Assembly (NCBI RefSeq): GCF_041146395.1
Contig: NC_091002.1
Coordinates: 9,356,501-9,420,500, forward strand
Length of the DNA: 64,000 nt
Source: Eulemur rufifrons
Lineage: Eukaryota; Chordata; Mammalia; Primates; Lemuridae
Reading direction: 5' to 3'
Positions within the stretch are counted from its first letter, which is position 1. The number at the start of each line of letters is the position of its first letter. The notes beneath the pieces are model-generated. The model was not told where the DNA came from. It saw only the letters and a program-made list of their open reading frames with translations, and did not search any database. Positions 1-12,700 of the stretch are shown piece after piece. Made by a program: the position numbers and the translations under genes.

Positions 1-726
1 AGGAGGACAGGCCCAATCCCGTGTTCCCGACAGCAGGAGGGTAGGTCTAGCCCCAGACCACCGGCAGGGCAGAAGAGGCCAGTCTGCCTGGCAGCACCCT
101 TGCCAAGGGTCAGCGTGTGTCCAGGTCATGCCAGGCCAGCACGGTAGCTGTGGACCTGGCATTGCAACACTCGGGTGCTCCTGCCCTTCCCAGACCCAGC
201 ACTGAGACACTGGTGGACTTTGGAACAAAGCGTGTCCATGGTGAGGACGAATATTCCAATCACTCATTCTGCATCCCCGACATGTCGCTGAGCAGCGGGA
301 ATCACCGGGCACGCTGGCATGCAGGTGTGACGGCTGCAGAGCTGGCTCAGGTGCTGTGACTCAGCCCGTGAGCAAAGAAGACATGTGTGTGGCTGGACAT
401 TTTGTTATAAACTCGCTGTAACAGGGCTGGACGGTGTCCCAGCCAGAGGCACCATGGACAGAGGAAGACACTCCCAGGCTCAGCTGGTGCCAAATGGGTC
501 ATGACTGCTTGTGGGTGAGTGTCCTTAGAGGACAGCAGAGCCGGGGCATCTCAGAAACCTGACCTCACACATGTGCTGCTCAGCCTCCTCACCCACAATC
601 TCCACTTGAGAGAGAAGAGAAGCAACAGCTTGACCCACAGAAACCCCCAGCACCCCGCTCGCGCTCTGGAGTCTGTCCCGGGCCTGGGACCAGGAAGCAG
701 ACAGGCATTCTTCTCTCGATGCTCAC
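1..726 (-). other. ACSS1 intron 12 (partial)
   Basis: Intronic sequence downstream of exon 12, running off the left edge. No coding exon, RNA gene or clear repeat is visible; short ORFs here lack any family resemblance. Confidence 0.8.
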
Positions 727-790
727 CTTCTCCTTTGATGTCATGGGGGTAGCCGATGACGGCAGTTTCTGGCACCGCAGGGTGGTTAGC
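727..790 (-). CDS. ACSS1: ACSS1 exon 12 (last exon inside the window)
   Basis: 64 bp encoding residues 576-597: [20 protein letters not shown] then E and one base. The acceptor is acacacag|GCT. The donor is taken as GAAG|GTGAGC because the next family residue is Ala, which needs a G-initial split codon. The protein continues in an exon to the left of position 1; I searched 1-726 and found no AAFAF-type continuation. Confidence 0.94.
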
Positions 791-3700
791 CTGTGTGTAA
801 CAGAGAACAAAAAGGCAAAACATGGCAGGCTCCGGGGGTGCTGGAGGTGACGCGGGGCAGGGGTGCCCACCCCCAGCTCTGGGCCCCACAGAGGCATCAC
901 ACAGACATGGGGCAAAGGAGAAAGCCTGGCCTGTGCTCACCATGGCATCTTCGATCTCTGCGGTCCCCAGCCGGTGGCCACTGATGTTGATGACGTCGTC
1001 TATCCTCCCTGTGATCTGGTAATAGCCGCCCTCGGTTCGGTAAGCCCCGTCTCCAGTGAAGTAATAGCCTGCCCCACGGCGGGAATTCAACACTGGGAAC
1101 TCTGAACCTGAACCCCCAGGCCCTGTCCTTCCCTGAGGGACACATAGGACCCACGACCCTCCTCACTCTCAGTACCTGCTCAATTCCTGGCTGGGGTCCC
1201 CCCGCAGCTCCTAATGGAGACGCTTCTCTACACAGCACTACCTGGCCACATTCTAGCAGCTCCAAAACAACAGAACACAGAAGACATCAAGATGTCGAGC
1301 AGAAGGTACAAGCCCCACATTCAAGACGCTCAACAGTGAGTCTTGTCTACCAGCTTCAGACTGAAAACTGCCAGTTCCAACAAGGTAGAGGAGACGGCGT
1401 CTACGTAAACTTCCAGCCAATGACACAAAGCAGACCGGGAAAAATAAAAGTGAACTGGAAGAACTCCCAGCCTTCGTGACAGCTGTCCAAGGTGGCTTTG
1501 TGGCCTTTCCTTCCTAACAGCTAACAGGGTGCCCAGCCCGGCCAGGCGCTGGGCTGAAGAGCTTCACCCTCACACCCACGCCCCAAGGAGGGGCCCGAGG
1601 TGACTGACTCAGAGACTAGGAGACCCAGGGACGGGCAGGGAGGGGGAGGGGAGCCGGAGGCAGACTCAGGCCTCCACGGTGCCACACGGCACTCACAGCT
1701 GCCGGGAAGTTGGAAATGTTTTCTGAGCATGTGACTCCCGCAGTCAACAAGAAGGCTGAGAGGATCCGTGTCACCCGCTCACCTGGATATGCCTTGAAGT
1801 AGGCGTCCACAAATCGCTGGTGGTCACCGTAGATGGTCCTGGCCATGCCCGGCCAGGCCTGGGAGATGCACAGGGCCCCGGAGACGTTGCCGCCCTGCAC
1901 GACGTCTCCCTACAGAACAGGGAGACGTGAGCAAAAGGGCAGGTTCCAGGCAGGAACAGTCGTTCTCCTAACTGCTTGACCTGAGGCCGGAAAGCAAGAA
2001 GCCGTGCCCTGAACTGAACCGTCCACACCTTTCTGCTTTGGGAGGAGCCTCCTGAGGGCTCCTGCAGAGGGCCCTGGGCTCACCCCACCTGAGGATGTCA
2101 CTCAAGGTGTTTGCTGCAGTGAATGCTGCCTGAGGACGCCAGCCCTCCCTCCAGGTCCCAGGAGGTGGCAGGGAGGGAGCAGGATGAGCACGCAGGGCCC
2201 ATGCATGGAGCGCCCCCTGTGAGGCCTGTGGCACTCACCTTCTCATCCATGAGGACAGGGACGATGCCAAAGAAGGGCCTCATCGCCATGGCAGGGAGGA
2301 TTTCTGCCCCTTTTTCCGAGGGCCGCGGCGCAATGCAGATGCCACCTGTTTCTGTGGGGAGGACGAGGAAGAAACCCTGATTGGTCTAGGAGCTAGTGAC
2401 ACACTCATCCAGCCCTGCCGTCACAGGGCACTGGCACTCTCCCAGAGTGGGCTGGGGAGGACTGTCCCTGTCTGGGGTGCAAGGACCTTTGTCTGAGGCA
2501 AACCAGATGTGGGTCCTGGTCCCCTCCGCTGCAGAAACAAGAGGGGCCCATGGCAGGTTCAGTTCAGAAGCTCTGGCGTCCCGCAGCACGTGCAGGCAGC
2601 CCCTGGCAGTGTCGGCCCTCGCTTGAATGGGAAAGAGCAGAGTCCACCCACTTACGTAGGAACATGCGGAAAAGAACTGCCCCTGAGCTGGTGCCCATTC
2701 GACAGGGACCCGACAATGCAAAGACAGGCCCTCGCACACTGCCGCCAGGTTCTCTCCAGCAAGCGCCTCTGCCAGCCTGTAGCATGCACGTGCCCCATGG
2801 GGCTCGGCTGCAGGGACTCCATCCTGTGCCTTCCTGAACAATGGGAACTGTACCATCAGAACATCTCACTTTCTGGCTTTTTTAAGGGTGAGACCTCAGG
2901 AGTTACATTTATTGTAGCAGTGGTGGTCTCTTGTCCCAAACATCCTAATAAGTCACATACCCAAGAGAAGGGGGGACAAATGCAAACAAAATGTTACAGA
3001 AAAAATTCCTTTCCCACTAAAATTTAAACTTAGGCTCATGGTCCCTTAGACAGTAGGGTCTGTCCTCATCAGATGCACCTGTGTTCAGAAGGGGTCCCCT
3101 ACAAAGGGAAGTAAACATTGAACTCTTCCTGCACGCCAGGCCTTGAGCAACACACCACAGCCGTAGCACCCCATTCCGCCCTCCCTCAGACCCCTCGGGG
3201 GAACAGTCCCACCTCGCAAAGGAGGAAACTGAGGCTCACGGAAGTCATGACACACCGTCTGACAGCTGGAAGCGGGTGACCTCAGCACTCCCTCGCTCCA
3301 GATACCAGGTTTACTGCAGCCTCAGCCCAACACGAGGGTATTCACTCGCACTTGGCTGCTGAGAGCTCGGACCCCAGGCCCAGCCTCACACTCAACCCTC
3401 CAGCCGTTCCCCAGGCATGTCCTGACTCGTTCCACAGACGTTCTCACCTGTCTGCCACCAGGTGTCCACCAGCGTGCATCTGCCGTCACCCACCACCCTG
3501 TAGAGCCACTCCCAGGCCTCGTAGTTGATGGGTTCTCCCACTGACACCACGCAGGAAAGAAAAAAGATGTTAACAGACTTCAAATTAACCTGAAACCAAA
3601 AGGAACAGATCTTAAGGGGAAAACATCTCTAAGGTTTTTCTCAAGGACATACAAGGAGACCTGAAAGTGCAGTGAGACATATCATATTTATGGTCATCAA

Positions 3701-6700
3701 AGAAATACAAATTACAGTAAGGTGTTCTCACCATTAGGTGACCAAAAATCAAAAAGTGGGCAAGAATGAAAAAAAGGATTTCATATACACAGTAGGAGTA
3801 TAACTTGGTATAGCAATTTGGGGGAGCAATTTGGATGCCTCTCTTAATATTTACAAGTACACGCACCTAATACAACTACTTTAGACAGCTGTTCAAGGCA
3901 GAATCTACGAAAGCCAAACATATGTTTACCTTATCACCCAAAAATATGACCCCTGACATACACTCCACAGAAATGAGGCAGATACCACGGAAAGCAGACA
4001 CGTGCAAGGATGCTCATGGCTGCCCTGTTCACGATGGCCAGAAACTACACACACCCCTCCAGAGCGGAATGGGTCCATGAATCACGGTGTGCTCATGCAA
4101 TGGAATCCGCAGGGCAAGGAAGAAAGCAAAACCCTGCTACCCACGGCAGCACAGACGGGTCTCAGTTATGACACAAAGCAAGGGAAGCACATGTCGTGTG
4201 ACCCCATCCATGAAGCAGTCCATGGTGAAGGAGGTCACAGGGGTCATGGCTGGGATGGCTGACTGGGAGAGGTGTGAGGGAACCTCTGGGGACTGGCATT
4301 TCTATGGCTTGATCTGGTGGTGGCATTGTATGTATGTAGATATTCCTCAAGGTGAGTGCTTGACGTTTGTATATTTTAGTATATGTTATACCTTATTGAA
4401 AAGAAAAAGACATGCTTATGTCCTAGGACTCTACATCCCAACTTCTCAGTGTGTACCCTAATGAAATACACACACACAGACACACACACACGGCTGGCAT
4501 TCAGCCGGAACTCACCAGTTTAGACATACTGTTGCCAAAATAGTGAAATACTCTCATGCTGCTCGGGACCACCCACAATCCTACGCCTTTCCTGGCAGGG
4601 GCCTCCCGTGTCTGTGCTGTGTGTCTGTGCTGAGTGGCCAGGGCTGTCACGCGGTGGCTCGGTGTTTTGTGTGTTGCCCTGCACCTGTGAATCCACGAGG
4701 GGGCCAGACACCCACTGCAGCGCTGGCGGACATGCTGTCAAAGAGCCGACAGCCACACATCCAACCTCAGAGACACGTCTACACAAACCACGGCAATCTC
4801 CACAGGAAGGTATAAGCGAGTTTTCAAAAACTAGGGCTGATATGTATGGAAAACTGCAGACTGTTGACTCAAAAGAAACATTACAGGATAATAGCACAGC
4901 GCGGTAACTTTCACTTGAAATCAAACGTCTCTGCACAGAGCCGTACCTAGTAAAGGAATATAAATGCGTAGAAGGGGCCAGAAGATGTAGGAGCAGTAGG
5001 GTCCCCCAGAGCGGCCAAGGGGATGTCAGCTTGAATTGCGATGTCCCTATTCCATTTACGACTAGGATGTATCTATGTGTTACTCATGAAATTGAAGGTT
5101 TAAAAAACTGGTTCGGGAATGACAAATCCTGTCCTGAGTGAGCTGGATTCTGACGACTGGTAGGACCACACCAAGGCCGCGTACCCAGAGCCTGGTGTGC
5201 AGTGAGGGTTGATCCAGCGGCCAGGAATCGGCCTGAGCTGCGGTCCTGCGGTAACAGACTAGTCAAGGCCTGAGGCACACTGATCCCCAGCACCGCTCTG
5301 CTCCCACGTGTGAGATGTCTCAGGGGCTCCACACCTGCCAGCCAGCACCACGTACTGGTAACGGTGAGACCGGTGATTTGCAACTGGTCTCCCACAGGGC
5401 TCTGCTGTTGGCACTGGTCGTGCAGTTGTAACGTCCCTATAGACCAGCTAAAGATACAAAACCCAGCTGAGCCTCTGTCTGGGGCTGGCTCTCGGGTCAG
5501 AGGTATTCTATGCACACATCAGTGGTCCCTGATCCAAGACAGACATGCACCTGGCCAAAGCCCTTCCACAGGGAGGACAACAGGAGCCTGCACGTGGTCT
5601 CTGGGGACACCTGGGTGAGGAAGCCGCAGGACGCACAACCCCACTCCAATGCAGTCACCAGAGCATATCCTTTCTGGAAATACACTTGTCATTGGACCCT
5701 GTGAGTTTCCTTAGCAACCAAATCCCGTGAGTGCATCTGGAAAATCAAATCTTGCCCTTCACCGCTATCCTCACCTAACCTAGGTGACCTTGCAGACAAC
5801 ACCTGGAGGACCTGGGAGAGTCTCCATGGCCCTGGCCACCCCCGTTTGTTCCTGGTCCCTGAACACGGTGTGGCCCAGAGTCCAAGGGCAGATCACGGTC
5901 CCCTGAGCCTGGCAGGGCAGTCAGAAACCCAGGGGCCTCGCCATCCACAGCTCCAACAAGCCGAAAGAGGCCTCAGACTCCCCACCTGCTGTGGTTTGGA
6001 TGTTCATCCCCTCAAATCTCATGTGGAAATCTGCCACTGTAACAGCATTCAGAGGTCATTAGGCCAGGAGGGCTTCCCCTCATGGGTGGGATAAGTCTTG
6101 TGGTAGAAGGGGTGAATTTGGTCCCCTCTTGCTCTGTCTCACCCTCTCTTTGGCCTTGTGCCATGGGATGATGCAGCAAGAAGGCCCTTGCCAGATGCCA
6201 GCACCTTGATATTGGACTTCCCGGCCTCCATAAGTTGACTATAAATGCCTGGTCTCAGATGCTGTTACAGCAGCACAAAACAGACTAAGACACCCCCGTA
6301 TAGAAAGGAGCCCAGGGCCCTGGCTGAGTGGTCAAGGGTAGTGAGCCACTGCAAGAGGGAGAAGTGGTGTGGACCAGGACCCCAAGACACACTGGGGTGC
6401 TGGGGGTGGGGGCAGAGGTGAGTGAAGTTTACCAGCGCTGGAGCCAGGCACTGGGCTCAACACAGGGCCCCCTACTTACTCGCTGAGTGATCTGGGTAAA
6501 TCCTTTGACCTCCCTGTGCCTCAGTTTCCTCCTCTGTGATGTGGGGGCAACATTAGTGCTTAGCTCACAAGGCTGATGTGAAGATACAGGCATTTAGTAA
6601 ATATTAGCTCTTATTAATGGTATTCAACCCCCTCCCATTTTTTTAATCTAGAAAGTTCTTTGAGAAACAGAGATGGTTTTTACTGTTAAGGCAAAAGTAA

Positions 6701-9700
6701 GAGGCAAGAGGAGAAGGCAAGTCTCTGGGTGCCCCCACGTGCAGGGGCTCTCCCATTGGTCCTCACTTCCACGCCTACACATTAATTCACGGCTACACGC
6801 AGATCCTGTGTCATCCTCACCACCCCGCAGGGCGGGTCCCAGCCCATCTCACGCTTGGGAGCAAGTGGTGGGCTATGAGGGGCACGGCCCCAGCAGTGGT
6901 GCCTCTCAGCCTGCACCTGGACAGCCCTGCGACTGGTCGCCCACTAGTAACGAAGCACACGCTCACCACGCCCCCTTTCCTAAGGATGCATTAGGCAGAA
7001 ATGGTCACCACCCTGCATGCTTCCCCTCTGCAAAACACCAAGCACGTGGTGTATTCTCCCAAGCAGCATGGAGGGGCCCCACTCTTCTGTTCCCTGCTGA
7101 CCACATGTGACGTGTGTTAAGGCAGAAATGAAACACGGCAGGGAAAAGAGATGAACAGCAGCCCACGGAGCCCGGCCCCTCCCAGCAGAGGCCCGAAGGA
7201 CATGTACATCCCACTTTCGCCGCTGTCTGAACCAACCCCGCCCTCACCTTTCCAAAACACTTCCACGTGACATGGCACTATCTATCGAAATTACAGCATT
7301 TCTTAACTCTCTGGCTGGAGATGGCTACAGGGAGAGCCGTGCAAAAGTGCAGCATGGTCTTTATAACATAAACTTGGGAAAAAACAGAACATCAGCAATG
7401 GAGGAATGATTAGTAAGTTACAGTTACACAGTTAAATCCCATACAGCAACTGAAAAAATGACTTGGCCCTCAACTTACCGAGTTGGGAAGGATTCATAAT
7501 AAAGATTAAGCCATAGAACTTGGGCACAGAAACGCTGGCACGGAAAACGTATAGAATGATGTTCCCCAGACTGGTAACAGCTGCCAGCTCCAGGGAGGGG
7601 CTTACAGGTGGGAACATCTGCTTTCCACCAGCCAGGTCTGGCGTTGTGTGAATTCTCCACCATGTACACGTGTGCTGGCGGACTACGGCAAGCACACCTT
7701 CACCTGCCACAGAGCGCACCACTCACCTGACCCCAGGGTCCGCAGGGAGGAGCGGTCGTACTTCTTCACCCAGGCATCGCCGTATTTCAGCAGCAGCCGG
7801 ACAGCTGTCGGGGCGCCATAGAACTGGTTGATCTTTAACCTCTGCACCGTCTCCCAATACCGACCTACAAAAAGGCCCAAATTCACTGTCAGCGGGAGAG
7901 CCCACCAAACATGATCTACTTCAGACTTATCTGGAGATAAGCCAAGAGTTCCTGAGTGCTGGGTGCACGCAGACATCTGCCTGTGTTCACAGAAAGTTGG
8001 AAGGGAGACCCGGGCACAGGGTTCCTGATGGCAGCTCTCGGCCCAGCGCTCCCCAAATCCGCAGGCATCAGCACATTTGGGAACAGTCTCCACCTGGCTT
8101 TGGATGACTGCATCTACATGGTGTGACCCACCTGACCTAGCGAGGAATTAGTTCAGAGGGATATTACTGAATTTAAAAAATAACCCATGTGGCATTAACA
8201 TAGAACTTTCACTCAGTCACACTTAAACGACCACTAAAGTGCTAATTGGTGCTTCCCCTGGGGACAGTGCCACCACCACTACACATGTCCCAGGGAGCAG
8301 GGCCACATGCCCAGCATGCCTAGCCTTGACTCCCGTAAACCCCCACACCTCACACCATTCACTCTACATAGGATGCTGAGTTCCCTGTGGCTGAAGTGGT
8401 GCCTGAGACCACACCCGAGCCGTGGCCCTTAACTCCTAGCTTTGCCCCCACACCTTCTTCCTCAAGCACATCTAGCCACCAAATGGACGGACGGGGCAAA
8501 GGGAGGTGACCATGAAGCCCATGCATAACTGTCAGCCATGTGGAATGCTCCAGCAAGAGCCCTTGGGCAGAGCCACTTTCATTCAATTACATTAAAACAA
8601 ATATTTGGGGACACTGTGCTGTGTGGGAGGAAGATGCCAAGGGAATAAGATGTGCTCCTGTCCTCAGAGTGATTTCAATTTAATGGAGGTGGCTCCAGGT
8701 CACACACAATGCGGTCTGGGGGGACAGCCCCAGAGGCGCAGGCAGCAGGGCTCGGGGAGTGGAGCAGTTGGGCAGCTGGCCCTGGCTTTGAGGAAAGGCT
8801 GGATCTGGTCAGGTGACTCTATGGGTGAGATGGGCAATGCCAAGGTGATGGCCCAAGGCAGGTGGCTTAAGTTAGAGGGACAGGAATACTGGAGGAGGAC
8901 AGGAATGCTTGAGATGTCTCCTGACTCCAGGTCAGATTCCCTGCTACCGCTCGTCTGACCTTCCTGCAGACATGGCACCACCCCAGTTCACCCAGTAGCT
9001 GCAGTGTCAACTCAGCATCCAGTCAACGGACCACAGGAACCACACCCTCCCCAGAATCCAGGCTGCCACCCTTCTGTGAACCTCTGAAGCCTCAAGCTCC
9101 CTCCCCGACACCCAGCACAGGGCCCCAAACATGGTCCTGGGTCCTCACCAGCATCGGGGTAAACCGGTGTACTCTCAAAAAGGACGCTGGTAGCTCCGTT
9201 GCACAGGGGTCCGTACACCACATAGCTGTGTCCTGTGATCCACCCGATGTCGGCCACACAGCCAAAGATGTCGCCTGGCTTGTGGTCAAACACAAGCTGC
9301 AGACACAGGAGAGAGCTGTAAGGAGCCTGTCCTCACGCCTCACTAGGAAATGGGCATGCGTATGCAGCCACCAGCAGAGGGGTGAGTGCGTGCGCTGCAG
9401 CGGAAAGGCAGGATGAACCAGACAGAAGAACGTGTGCCGGACGAGCCCATGGAGGGAGCTCACAACCAGACACAGCCGATCTACACAAGGGAGCTCAAGC
9501 TGGGTGAGCCTGCGAGGGGCAGGCAGAGCTTTCCGGGGCTGGAGGCATCGGTGGGAAGTCACAGGGGTACACCAGAGGGAAACTTCATCTAGTTGTATGT
9601 TTAAGATATGGGCACTTTTCCGTATTACCTAATGCCACAATTTTTTTAAAAAAAAATCCCTTAAAAACTGAAAAAAAAAAAAAAAAAATAGCCAAAAAGG

Positions 9701-12700
9701 GCAAGAATCGCATCAAACGTCTTAGCTTCAAAGAGCATGAGAAGAGAGACATCTGCATCTCCCGCATTCTTGCCACAGGGTCCGATCTGAGGCTGATTCC
9801 ATCTCAGAATCCAACACAGCCTGTTAGCACGAAACACAGAGGACAGGGGGACAAGTGACTTGAGCCAGGACATGGGATACCAGGGACAAACAGCCAGACA
9901 CTACAACAGCCAGGGTTAAGGCAATGAAAGGGATGGAAGGGACCCATAGGTTACAAAAGACTTCACAGACATCAAAAATATTTTAATGTGCAACAGTAAG
10001 CCGTGATGTCCAAAGATGCACAGTTGAGTGACAAAACTATAAAAAAAAAAAAAAAAAAAAACTAAACAAGATAGCATGTGGAGGTGGGGGCTATGCCCAG
10101 CCAGCCACGGAAGGGGCTTCCAAGAGCCTGGCGGCATTCCATTTCTTGCCCAAAGTGGCATTTGCCTTATAATAATTCATTAAGCCACTCATTTGATTTG
10201 GGTGGTTTTCTGTATCTGGCGTGCCCCTGCCCAGAGCCCTGTTGGGGCATGGCACCCCCAACAGGAGACCGCACCTTGTGAGTCATGGCGGCATACAGCA
10301 GGTAGCCCGCCTGGGTGTGGACGAGCCCCTTGGGCGTCCCGGTGCTCCCCGAGGTGTACAACATGAAGAGCATGTCCTCACTGCCCATGCTCTCTGGGGC
10401 ACACACAGGGGCCTCCTTGTCCATTTCCTGGAAGCAAGAAGAAACAAACAGCCCATCCAGGGCACTTAGCCTCCGCTCTTCAATCCCCCAACCCTGGGGA
10501 TGCCACTCCCCCGGCTGTTGCAGGATTCAACAGACAGGATTCAGAGTTCACCTTCTCTGAACTGCCCACATTCAATTCCAAATGTGGAGAAGATACCAAA
10601 GGATGGACACAATCATTTGTTACATTAAGTGTCCCAACACGCTTGTGGTATTTGAGTTCTATCTTCCCAGTCAGGACTTAAGCTTGTCAAATATCACAAG
10701 GGAACCCTGGGCACCTCTAGGGAACCAGATTGAGAAGCACAACCCAACATGCCCCAGACCCAATTCACCTAATAATAATCTCTCTTTCTCAAACTGTACA
10801 AATGAGGTACAAAACCCACCTGTTCAAGAGGTATGTCCCGATCCCCCATGTGGACCCTGTTTTCTGTCCTGTGAGCCACCAGGACATGCTGGACGGAGGG
10901 GCAGCTCTTCAAGGCTTCGTCCACAATCCTCTTCAGCTCCAACACGCGTCCTGCCCGCAGCGCTTGGTTGAAGGTGATGACCACCTTGCACTTGGCTGAT
11001 AGAGACAACACATTTCTGATCAGTTTCTTGCCCATCTGACCCTCACACCTTGGATGTACAGCTGCACGTTCAGGCCTAAGAGTGCGATAGAGAAAGTCCA
11101 ACGTTGAGTAAAAGAGCCAACAATAAGTGAGGGTGTACCTGCTTTGCAGCCCTTGTGTGCCGTGCAGAAGCGCCAGGCCTTTCCCCAGCTCTGAGGATAA
11201 GGAGAGATAAATTACTTGGCTCCACTCTTCCTCCTGGGGCTAGCAGCACGAAGACAATTTCCAGCCAAACTGCTACCTTTCCCTCCCATCTCCTGGGAGC
11301 CTTCCACAGGCGAGGGGCTATTGCACCGCCCACAGTAACACACTGGCAGAGCAACAGCAAGAGGCAAAGACCAAGGAGCTGGACAACCAGAGGCCACGCC
11401 CCAACAGTCCCATGTAGCCAGGCCCTTCCGGAGTGACCTGTGTGGGCCAAGAACCTTCACTACCTGGAGACCAGCACATGCCCCAGGGGATGCCCAGGAG
11501 CCACCTGCCCCACCCTCACCTTCAGGAAAGGGCATCCTGGCTCCACACCAGCTCTTCAATGACCAGCCCAGGGTGGTTGAGCTGGGGGACCCGAGCTGGG
11601 GCTAACTGTGGGTGAGGCCCAGAGCAGGGAATGAGAGGCACACACACACACTGGGCTTCAGGGCCACAGGCAAATGGGGTTACCGCCCACGCCATGCCCT
11701 AATGCGGGATGACCCAGAGGGGTCAAGGCTGCGGGGATTTTCAGTCAGCCCCCGGGAAGTGCCTGGGACATATATCCAGCTGTAGCACTGACTGGCAGGG
11801 CCTCATTCATGTCCCTCGGGCCTTTCAATCATTCTGCACAAAGGGCCTCTTCCAGAGCCATGGGCGGAAGTGCTGGGGAATTACCCAGTGGCTCTCAAGA
11901 GTTGGGGTATAAGTACTCCCACTCCCGGCCCCTCATGTGCAATCACCCGAGCAGGTGTGCTACGTTATCGCCCAGGTTCTCTGTGGACTAAGCTCTGGTC
12001 ACCGGCTGTGGCCTCACTCCCCACTGCCCTACAGAGCTTCCCAGGACCATGCTCGTCAGGGTCTCTCTGGGGTAGCCCTGACTAAGGCACCGGTCTCCCT
12101 CAGCCAGTCTCAAAGCACTTTCGAGCAACATGCCTACACTCCTTCCTCCTAGGATCCCCAGAGATGTCACGGCCTTGAGGGCCCCTGCACTCCCCAGCAC
12201 AGGCCTTTGCAGCTGGAGGACCAGCAAGGCCACAGAGATACCCTAGACCTGCCCAGGAACAGCCACCCCTGCCTGGGACATCAAGGACATCCCCAGGGGC
12301 CCTGGCCACACACACTCTTTGTCCTTCAGGACTTAGGGAAACCAAGTCAGTTGGGTGAAGCCCATCAGAGGCTCTCCGGGCCTCCATGCCCCCACCGGGT
12401 TTGGTCCCAGGGAGCTTCCTGTGGGCAAGGAAGGGGGATGATGCAGCAGGTGGAAATGAACCTTCCTCAAGGGAATGAGATACAAAGGAAGCTCACAGGG
12501 TCAGGACCCACCAGAGAAAAAGCAGTGATCCCAGCCTGCGCAACATGCGGAAATCGCCTTACACAGCAGGCAGTGCCTTCCCCGTCCCCATAGCACACAC
12601 CTCGCTCCTGGCGCACATCTGTCCGGGGCTCCCCACCCAAGAGTTCTCCAGGGCAGGCCCCCAGGGGAGCATCCGAGCACCACGAGCACATCTCACCCAC

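Larger units (their letters stand above)
3541..7726 (-). other. ACSS1 intron 7
   Basis: 4,186-bp intron holding a decayed L1 3' end (3610-4410), a short CA repeat (about 4467-4491), a MaLR-type LTR (5987-6292), a MIR (6440-6625) and possibly another old L1 fragment near 7330-7530. The interval 4520-5980 shows no clear repeat or gene. Confidence 0.8.

Noticed and set aside
9585..9873. Apparent Phe-rich minus-strand ORFs
   Set aside because: They are translations of an A-run; no SINE body or gene is attached.
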